Below are positions 55,685-64,000 of a DNA stretch of 64,000 bases, piece after piece; position 1 is the first letter of the stretch; every line of letters begins with the position of its first letter. The DNA is from Sphaerosporella brunnea. Taxonomy: Eukaryota; Ascomycota; Pezizomycetes; Pezizales; Pyronemataceae. Under the pieces are notes generated by a model. It searched no databases. It had not been told where the DNA came from and saw nothing but the letters and a program-made list of their open reading frames with translations. The DNA is taken from contig VXIS01000270.1 of assembly GCA_008704415.1 (NCBI GenBank), forward strand, positions 1-64,000. The letters are read 5' to 3'. A program made the translations under genes and the position numbers.

Positions 55685-58124
55685 CTAATACAGCTGATGA
55701 GGACTCATTTCAACGACTGCTCTTCCAACAATACTAACAAACCGCCCCACCTGATCCGACACATCTTGTCTCGCCGTCTCCGCCGCCATCAGAATCTTCT
55801 TGATGCCTACGTTCAGCTTCTGAGTACCCGTGTACTCCTTAATCTGCTTGAGCACTGTCTCCTGATCTTGCGGTGAGAACAGATCGAGCTCGTTTAATAC
55901 CGCCTGTAGCTCCTGGTGATTGGCCACATTCGGCACCGCGATCTCGGCATCAAAATTATTCAGCAGGTCCAGCTGTGAAAGCACGCTGCGTTCGGTAGAG
56001 GTGCAAAGGATCAAGAGACGGCGGCCTGGCGGGGGCTTCTTCCGCAGCAGCACCACAAGCGTTTGCAGTACCGAGTTCGAAAAGTGTGGGCCGATCGGAA
56101 CCCAATTGATGATGCGCTCGATCTGGTCAACCACAACGATGTTGAGGCTACTCTTGTATGCGTCCGAGAAGATCTTGGTCAAGTGCGATACCTTGGCCAT
56201 TTCGCTGAAGCCGACCATGGCCTCAGGACTCACTATCTTGATGAAGGGGAACTCGCTTGCTATGGCGATAGTAGCAGCCAACGCGGTTTTTCCGGAGCCC
56301 GGAGGGCCATGCATTAATACCGAGACCAACGGCGTCTTTTCGGACTGGCGCACTTGCTCTACGAACAGTTTGCCCTCGGCGAGGATATTGTCGATGTTGC
56401 GCGAGAAATGCAGGATACCTCCGGTGGTGCAGGCTTCAAATTCCTCCTCCGACACACCAAATGCAGGCCGCACCTCCTCAAGCGCCAACATGAAGTCTTG
56501 TCGGTTTACTTTCATGTTCTTGATGTCTTGCGGGTTTATTTTCTCGCCGATCTTGGCGTGCCTATTGAAGGCGAAACTGGTGGCGCTCTTGACCAGACCA
56601 CCGATTTCGGCACCAGAGAAGTTCTTGGTCAAAGATGCAAGCTCAACAATGTCTACATCTGGGTCCAGAACATTGTTCACTTTGAGTTCCTTAGTGCGGA
56701 TACCTAGGATTTGTCGGCGGCCGTTCTCATCGGGAAGTGAGATTTCGATGTGCACCTCGAGACGTCCGGGACGGAGAAGGGCCTCGTCGATCATATCCTT
56801 TCGGTTGGTCATACCGATGATGAGAACATTATTGAGTTGGTCCACGCCATCCATCTAAAATCATTAGCACCAGAAGCTTTGAGCCAGCAGGGTAAGTTAT
56901 GCACCTTTGACAAAAGCTGGTTGACGACGGTGTCACCGACCCCAGTTCCGTCGTTCTTGGTTCCTCTCTGCTTGCATATGGCATCCAGCTCATCGAAGAT
57001 AATGATATGGAGTCCACTCTCATCACCCTTCTCCTTATACTCCTTCTCGGCATCGGCAAACAGCTTACGAATATTCTCTTCGGATTGACCGACATACTTG
57101 TTAAGGATCTCGGGTCCGTTGACAATCTTCGGCTCTCGTGCCTGCAGCGCTTTTCCAATCTGCCGTGCGATCAGGGTTTTACCTGTGCCGGGCGGTCCAT
57201 ACAGCAGAATTCCCTTAACGTGCTGGATTCCCATCTTCTCGATCAATCCAGGAGGGAATATTCTGGAGGCGAAAGCTCTACGGAAGATCTGCGCAAACTC
57301 GTTGTCCAAGCCACCAATGCCCATATCCTCGAAATTGAAGTCATGCTTGATGATACTATTAGAAACGCGGGTACTCGATGGGCGAACTCTGAGCGGGAAT
57401 TTAGATGCCTTATCCGGCTTTGCATGGAAGTTTATCAGTGTCTCCGAGAATATCAGTCCCCTAGCCGCACCATGATTCGTGAAAGCGCCCGGCTGCTTTT
57501 TATGCGCAGAGTACGGCTGTATCGAAGTGACCACTGCAGCCAAATCCAATCCGTTATACTTAATCGGGATCGCTAGGCCGGGTCCAACAACAATGTCCAT
57601 ATATGTCCTCCTAAAGAAATCCTCCATATCATCCTGATCCAGCTCTGGCGGTGGCTGATCCGCGAACTTGGCCGCCACCTGCAGGCTGTGCCACGCAATC
57701 TCCACATTCACGCCAATCACGTATTCGTCGTGTGCTTTTGGGTCATACGGCTGCACCGAGACCTGGTACGGGTGCTCGTAGCTCTTGAGAAGTTGACCAT
57801 TTGCCATTTTCCGCGCTGCGTCCTCGTAGGGTTGCACGCCGAGGTACTCTCTCAGGAATCCACCGAGACCCAGTAGCGGCCGATCGGGCGGCGGGATCGC
57901 TGGGTCCGCCCGATAGATGCTCTGTTTCAACGGCTCGATGTTTATGACATACCTGTTGTCGATGAGGGCGTATCGTGCGGAGAAATCCCGGTCTTCGGTG
58001 ATGGCTCTGTTGGAGTTCGTCAGCTCCTGCACGCCCCGGAAATCTGGGGGAGGGATTACTTGTTTTGACGAACTATGTCTGAGTGTGCATTCTTTACGAT
58101 GGTGTATGCCCGCTTTGGGGTCAT
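55685..58124 (-). CDS. SEC18: Vesicle-fusion ATPase Sec18/NSF
   Basis: Two large exons are clear (minus strand): 56905 up to about 58100, and 55685-56854, with a 50-nt intron between. The N domain begins with RDFSARYALIDNRYV. D1 has Walker A GPPGTGKTLIARQIG, Walker B IIIFDELDA and NGPEILNKYVGQSEENIRKL. D2 has GPPGSGKTALAA and the degenerate VVVDQIERI. This is NSF, which disassembles SNARE complexes after fusion. The 5' end is not settled: an ATG at 58124 opens a family-like start AYTIVKNAHSDIVRQNK, but the frame must shift by one base near 58060 to reach VIPPPDFRGVQELTNSN. I found no intron that fixes this. Confidence 0.88.
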
Positions 58125-58886
58125 CGCGCCAACAACAGCCTCAGTGAATTTCGAACGAAAAGATGAGAGGATGATGGCAAGCGAATAGAAACCTGCGCCG
58201 AGAAATCGGTAGAGGAAGAGGAGGATCGTAGGGTTTTTATTGTCGATTAGGAGCGTCGGTTGATTTGATTAATCAGTATGATGCGAATAGCGGTGATGGT
58301 TCGATTCGCGTGTAGTGGTGGTGGTGGTGGTGGTGGTGGTGGTGGTGGTGGTGGTTGGTTGGGAGGGAGGAGCGGGAGTTGGGATTTGCTTGTGGTGTTG
58401 TCGGCGAAAAGCTATCTCGGCGCGCTCGGGTCGCTTGAGAGGTCGGAAATCGGGATGCGGCGTTTAGGGAGCACATTGGAGGTGAGGAAAAAGATTATGG
58501 TATAAATACCTACGAGATTGCCAGGAAGGGCGCCAAGATCTTCAGCGCCCTGTTTGAGACCCAGATCATGAAGAGTTATGGCGCTGGTCCCGTGGGAATG
58601 TATAATATACGCCTGCCATTGAGGATGGTCGAGGTTTCTTGACGGATTCTCTGGATGCGTACGGAACTTATGTGGCCATTTTCGAGTATAACAGGGTTTC
58701 TGGCCAGATTTATCTGGAGGAAAGTGATTTCGTCAAAGCTGCGCAAATCCTGTTGGGATTGGTCAGACGTGGAGACTGGTGATGCAGCGGTTGACAGTGA
58801 ATAGATACATAGATTAGAAAAGAAAGAATGAAGAATGATATCCGTGGGTATTTTCTGCAAGCTAGTCCAAAAAGTAAATCGGGGCT
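58125..58886. other. Intergenic with (GGT)n microsatellite
   Basis: Promoter side of SEC18 and 3' flank of PMS1. A run of about 13 GGT units lies at 58316-58355. Short ORFs here look like chance. Confidence 0.5.
58316..58355 (+). repeat. (GGT)n microsatellite
   Basis: About 13 uninterrupted GGT units. They lie upstream of SEC18 and read as a His run on the minus strand in a non-gene frame. Confidence 0.9.
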
Positions 58887-61800
58887 CTACGCTGGGTCCT
58901 CTACCGAGTGGCTCTCTTCGTTCTCTACCTCCCCAGCCGCCATCGCCAACACTTCCTGCCAGGTATCACCGTTCCATCTCAGTCCACCCCCGCCCCTCTC
59001 TTCGTCCTTCTCGGTCCACCGCTCTATGTAGTCTAACTCGGCCAGATGGCGCATCGTCGGTCTGCCGTGAGGACAGTTCCACGGCTTATCCAATTCACCC
59101 TATAAACCAGCTCCGGTCAACAATTGAAAAAGGATTGAGGAACCAGTTATACGCACCATGTGCCTCACGATCTTCTCCATCGCCTTGGTCGGCAATGCTT
59201 TGCCCACCATGACACTCTTCCTACACGCCCGCATCGCGAACATCGACCGCACCTTCGAGCACCGGAGGTGGCTCGTACCGGAACCCTGGTGCTGGTGGAT
59301 CAGGTGGATGAGTTCCTCCAAATCTATGTCCTATCAGCGCCATACCGAAAAATAAACCCTCTCAGAATGCCTACCCTCAATGCCAAAGACTGTTTCCTTG
59401 CTCATTGGAAGGCTTACAAGCTTGCATCTCCGCCCTGTAGGCATCTCAAGATCGACTTCCACCACAAACCCATTCCTTTTCAGCACGTCGAGATTATCCA
59501 TTACCGCAATCTCGTCCATTGCCATCAGATCCAGAATACGGGGGACAACAAGTGGCTGATTCTGCACAACCGTCGTGGCCTGCAAGGTTTCGAAATTGTA
59601 CTTTTCGTCGGACGCGTGTTGATCGATGATGAAGAGCTCGTTGTTACAAGTTGCCAGGATGAAGCCTTTGTTAAACTGTCCGTGGATCTTCATATTCATG
59701 AAATCATCTTTGGTTACAGTAAGAGATAGACGCTGCTCTGCGGCTTCGTCTTGCGGGTTTAGAAGGTCTTCACTGGCTCCATTTTTGGCAGTGCCTGACG
59801 AGAGTAAAGCCGAAGACCCCCGCACCCGTTGAGCATGCTTCCGAATTTGTTCTACCGATGTGCTTTCAAACCTCACCGTTCCGTTGGTTGTAACGTTGTG
59901 GCTGTTGCTCAACAACCGGATGTTGCGCTCCAGCAGTTGCTCAATCGGATGAGTGACTTGGTATGTTTCCACTTCTTTCAGGAGGCGTGAAGCGCGAGCT
60001 GAGACACGTCTCGCGGCTTCGGCTTCGGCATCGGCATCGGGTATGTATTCATCATCTGATCCATCCATTCCTGGTGGTGAAACGATCTCTATGCTCTCGA
60101 CGATCGGGACTTCTGAAAGCTCTTCTTCAGCTTCTGACTCCCCCTGGTCGATGCGATCGTCAGGCAAGAACAGAGGCAGGTCGTTCGGCCTAGACATCTC
60201 CAGCTCTGGCTCAAGATCTTGTCCTGATTGGACTTCTTTGCCCAGAGGTTCCTGTTGAGCTGTATCCTCGTAGATTTCAGCTGATGTGCTCTCTGACCCA
60301 ACCGCTTCCATAGCTTCTGCCTCGTTATTCGATATTTCTAAATCACCATCCACTTCAGGCATCACTTCTGACGATTTCATGCTCAGACTTGTTTCGAGAC
60401 TCCGGAAGATGTCGGCCCCAGATCTCTGCGTCCCCGGGGCCATGAACTTGCTGAAAGTATTGTCGAAAGTACCAGGTTTGGGAACAACAGCTTTTTCTGG
60501 ACCATCATCGATTCTTCTTTTCTTTCGAGGAAACTCTTCTCCAATATCTACACCTGTTGTTACCGGAGATCTGTCGCCTATCGTAATGGTCGCCTGTGTG
60601 TCGGGTCTTCTCTGTGATCTTGCCTGTGGAGGGCGCGGACTGACTGGAATTTGCGTCGAAGGTATATCCTGTTCAATCGCCTTTTCCATTGAGGCTTCCA
60701 TCGCCTCCTCACGCTCTGGAGAATCATCTATGTCCATTGACATCTCATCCGCGGTCGTTGAGGATACGAATGGAACGTCCTTTTCTACACGAGTAGGTGG
60801 TTTGAATGGCAACGCCGGATTCTTGAACCTGGCAAGGCCCGCCAAAAGGGTGTATTTGGGGGCTTCTTTGCTGCTTTCACTGACCTTTGGAACATCCGGG
60901 GCATATAAATCATCGTCGTCACCAAAAGTCGGGGGAGGTGATGATCTCAGAATTCCCGCCGGAGAACTAGGCGGACTGTTTAGGCTGCTCTGTTCCCGAA
61001 TGAATTGCCCCCTGTGTCCTCTCAAGGGCGACGAGGCTGGAGTTGAGAACAAGCTGGTTTGTCTGTAATATGGTAGCTTAGTTGTACCCAACTGGCTGAC
61101 CGGAACTGTTTGCTCATGCGTTTCAAATAGCTCAGTCAGTGAGGACTGATGAGCCGTGTCAGTGTTGGCCTACAAAAAATGGTCACGGCTGTGAATACCT
61201 TCAAACTCTCCAAGAGTTCTGCCTGGTCATGAAGCAAGATGGTCCTTTTATCAGGGGATACATTCACGTCGTAGGCATCTACTTTTTGTTAGTCTATCAG
61301 CAACGTAAAGAGAGTGGGGATAACTACTCGTATCGAGCTGCAAGTCCGCAAATATGAATGGTGATTGAGTGATATTGAATCCCTTGTAGACCTCGTTAAA
61401 GGCTTTTGAAATCTAGCACTGGTTAGTTGGGCTCCGTTAGATTTGTAGTCGAAGTGTAGCACCTGAGGTAGAACACAGGGTCGCCCATTGACGAAGAACA
61501 TTTGTCTATCAGGGGCATTCCTCCCTTCGCCTACTACGGGACGAGATATGTGTCCGACGATCTTGACCTCCCGGCTCCTGTGTGTTTTGGTATTTACGGA
61601 TCCAACAACTCTTCCTGGCGGGTGGGTATACTCTGATGTCGTATCTTTGGGCTGGATTATGCCCGGCTGCTTTGTTGGACGCATCTCGAATTGAAGATCA
61701 AGAGGCACAAGAGCGGCCAGCGTTTTCGATCCGAAGACATTAGAAATATTCTCTCTAGTCGTAGGGTTTCCCTTTGTAGCAAAAACCGGGGATTTCTTTC

Positions 61801-62584
61801 TTAACCGCGATTGACAACAGTCAGCAGAATCATGGGCATCGGCGTCAAAACAGCGCACCCCTTCAGCGGTTGGTTAAACACCGAGAATTTCACACCCACG
61901 CAAATTCCAGCGTACGCTTGCAGCAGATTCAACACTTTCGCGTAGTCTCTTCTGATATTCCTCTCAAGTTCGCGGCGGCGCACTGGTAGCGACTTGAATA
62001 GATGTGCTACGCAGACAGTGGTGCCTTTCTTGGTCGGAACCATGGACTTCGATTTGAGCTTTCCAGAATTTTCGAACTCCAGCTTGTTACCTTTTGGCGC
62101 TTCTGATGCAGTGGCAGTTATGATATGGAAGTCGGACAAGGCACACAGCGAAGAGAGTGCCTCGCCACGGAAGCCGAACGTCGTTACGGATTCGAGGTCG
62201 GCATAGGTTCTCAGCTTGGACGTGTAGTGCTTTAGGGCTGCGGTCCGTCTGTATCAGCGATTGGCATCCGCAGTGCAGCGCTGAAAGGTTCATACCGACG
62301 GTTTCGTAATTCTCCGGGGAGATTCCGTCGCCATTATCGGCGACCTCGAGGCTTTCGAGGCCATAGTTCCTGAATCGGATTTCTATCGAGGTTGCGTGAG
62401 CGTCCAGCGCGTTCTCTACCAGCTCTTTGACTGCCGAGTTCAAGCCATCGTTTATGACCTGGCCAGACTGAATATGGTGGACCTGGGGGGGGGGGGGAGT
62501 GAGTTATTTCGCTTCGCCAGAGCGTACAATTACAAGAGGTGAACACACCGAGCGGCTGTCTATCTGCTGTATCAGGGCGGACAT
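58887..62584 (-). CDS. PMS1: DNA mismatch repair MutL homolog Pms1
   Basis: Nine exons (minus strand): 62549-62584, 62296-62482, 61859-62237, 61463-61799, 61328-61412, 61199-61281, 59375-61145, 59157-59323, 58887-59099. They total 3258 nt, or 1085 aa in frame. The GHKL ATPase has [10 protein letters not shown] at 31-40 and DNGDGI at 61-66; [10 protein letters not shown] follows in exon 3. A long disordered linker holds many Ser/Glu. The C-terminal endonuclease motif [12 protein letters not shown] starts at 877, and CPHGRPTM lies near the end. So this is the endonuclease-type MutL-alpha partner (yeast Pms1, human PMS2), pairing with Mlh1. The start is the ATG before [11 protein letters not shown]. 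It is divergent from the macro-domain gene, 455 bp apart. Confidence 0.94.
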
Positions 62585-63038
62585 CCCTCGTGTTGGACGT
62601 GTAAAAGTAGGAATGCAAGGTTTGACGCGTCGAGCGAAGGGGTTGTTGGGGTCGGAACGCTAAACTAATATAAAAAAAGCAACACCAGCAAGCGCACCGA
62701 CACGTTTTTTCGTTGGTTATGGGGTGCAATTGTCAATATCCACAACGACAGCTCGTTGATTTGCCCATCATGAGGAGTTGGGGTGATCAGTTACACGGCT
62801 CACTGTGTGCATCCGCCAGCTCCATGAGTGACAAACAACTTGTTCTTTCCTGCACCCACCAAACTTACCCCCACAACCTCCTGCGAGTTTGCGATAGCTA
62901 TAACCCACCGCCCCCCGCCCCACTCACCCAACACCCCTCACTTGCAGTGCTATCATCACCTGCTTCTTGTAAATAAGCAGGATACATCAAACTTGTTTCA
63001 AAGCCCGGCTTCTCTTCTCCCTAATAATCATCACCACC
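62585..63038. other. Divergent intergenic region
   Basis: Shared promoter region of PMS1 and the macro-domain gene, C- and A-rich toward 63038. No other feature seen. Confidence 0.45.
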
Positions 63039-64000
63039 ATGCCGCTCATCCCGCAAGCTCAGATCCCAACCTTGGCCACCCTCTACGCATCCAAAACCCT
63101 CTCCAAAGCCGGCCCGTCGCCTCTCTACGCCACCTCGAAGGCGCTTAACGAGAAAGTCGGTCTCATTCGCACGGATATAACCACCCTTCAATTATCGAAT
63201 GGAGCTATCGTGAACGCCGCCAACAGGCGTCTGTTGGGTGGTGGAGGTGTGGACGGTGCTATCCATAGAGCGGCTGGCTATGATCTGCTGGAGGAGTGCA
63301 GAGGTCTCGGCGGAGCCGATACCGGTGAGTCGAAGATCACCAATGCATACAGGCTACCTTGCAAAAAGGTAATCCACACCGTGGGACCTATCTATGGTGT
63401 CGAACCGGATGCACCAGCGTTGTTGGTATGTTCTTAAGCTCAAATATATTGTTCAGATATGTATTCATGTTGCAGGCTTCTTGCTACGAAAGCTCCCTGA
63501 AGCGCGCGGTTGAAGCTGGCCTCGATACGATCGCCTTCTCCGCTGTCTCTACCGGAATCTATGGATACCCATCCGCAGAAGCTGCTCGTGTGGCCCTCAA
63601 AACTGTGAGGGAGTTCCTCGAGTCTGAGGACGGAAAGAAGTTGGATCTGGTAGTCTTTTGCAACTTCGAGCAGAAGGACGAGAACGCCTACCATCAGCTT
63701 GCTCCGTGAGTATTCATGGTTTCTCACCAGCCACTATGCGTCACTAATGGCTTGCAGTGTCTACTTTCCGCCGCCTGACGATGAACAGCCGAAGATCGAT
63801 GTCTCGATGAAGGACGCCAGTCAGGGAACCGAGACCGAGTCTTCGGAAGAGGCCATGGAGAAGCAGGCTGAGGCTGAAGCTGTTGAAGCAACTGTTTCTA
63901 AGGACGAGACCTCTGTTCCCAAGGACGAGGCGGCGTCTCATGGAGAAATCACCGAGAAGCAGGCCGAAGCCGCTGGAGCCGCCGTTCCCAAGGATGAGGC
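63039..64000 (+). CDS. Macro-domain protein (ADP-ribose hydrolase type), 3' end cut off
   Basis: Three exons so far: 63039-63425, 63476-63705, 63758 to the window end, with frame kept. The macro domain holds [20 protein letters not shown] and [20 protein letters not shown], the ADP-ribose loop. [12 protein letters not shown] and [20 protein letters not shown] follow. These are the marks of the MacroD-like class, which remove ADP-ribose from proteins or act on O-acetyl-ADP-ribose. After the domain, the third exon is an acidic low-complexity tail with [10 protein letters not shown] and VPKDEA units repeating. It runs off the window, so full length is unknown. Cellular target is not inferable. 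Confidence 0.9.

Noticed and set aside
55920..56858. 312-codon ORF opposite SEC18
   Set aside because: Antisense shadow of a well-supported coding exon.
60286..61068. 260-codon ORF opposite PMS1
   Set aside because: Antisense shadow of the low-complexity linker of PMS1.
1..64000. A defence system, CRISPR array or biosynthetic gene cluster
   Set aside because: The genes are unrelated eukaryotic housekeeping genes. No spaced direct repeats and no PKS/NRPS/terpene core enzyme were seen.

Overview
The window is nuclear DNA of a filamentous ascomycete (Pezizomycotina-like). The genes carry 0-8 short introns, mostly 46-75 nt, with GTRWGY-type donors and CTRAY-like branch points. The products are typical fungal core proteins (Spo7, Rrn7, eIF5A, Bst1, Fis1, Spc24, RanGAP, Sof1, Sec18, Pms1). 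Genes lie on both strands with 0.1-3 kb spacers, and transposon debris sits in the spacers. I cannot name the species. I read 22 probably functional protein genes, plus transposon genes and one broken metabolic gene. No tRNA, rRNA or CRISPR array was seen. Almost all exon chains below were joined by hand and keep frame end to end, which is the main support for the models; sec18 is the exception at its 5' end.

Layout. 1-1.56 kb: 5' end of a Ty3/gypsy-type LTR retrotransposon on the minus strand (LTR plus gag). 2.97-5.18 kb: a ThDP-dependent acetolactate-synthase-like enzyme. 5.7-9 kb: atypical dual-specificity phosphatase and SPO7. 10.7-13.1 kb: DUR3 urea transporter. 13.5-18.3 kb: Ser-rich protein of unknown function, a mitochondrial L-2-hydroxyglutarate-dehydrogenase-like FAD enzyme, and a secreted/membrane protein. 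18.7-20.4 kb: Cld1/ABHD-type lipase. 21.2-22.3 kb: dead Tc1/mariner transposase carrying a 229-bp MITE. 22.7-25.9 kb: METTL16-type RNA m6A methyltransferase, divergent from ARH1 across about 120 bp. 26.2-27.8 kb: unrecognised protein. 28.1-30 kb: RRN7. 30.35-30.57 kb: second MITE copy. 31.4-34.1 kb: eIF5A and RRG7. 34.6-38.3 kb: BST1. 39.7-43.4 kb: RAD5/HLTF-like SNF2 helicase with RING. 44.0-45.0 kb: about 1 kb non-autonomous DNA element with long inverted ends. 46.5-52.2 kb: RING E3 ligase, FIS1, SPC24, RNA1 (RanGAP). 52.9-55.6 kb: two halves of a class V aminotransferase pseudogene with intact SOF1 between them. 55.7-58.1 kb: SEC18. 58.9-62.6 kb: PMS1. 63.0 kb to the end: macro-domain protein, cut by the window edge.

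Most neighbours are unrelated housekeeping genes, so there is no operon-like logic. The compact divergent pairs METTL16/ARH1, FIS1/SPC24 and PMS1/macro probably share promoters. The most unusual observations are gene-structure ones. A 1-nt exon is needed to encode the DEAH box of the helicase. One start codon is split by an intron, and another is followed at once by a GC-AG intron. A MITE is inserted in a transposase with a clean TA duplication. The SOF1 gene lies inside a broken aminotransferase gene.
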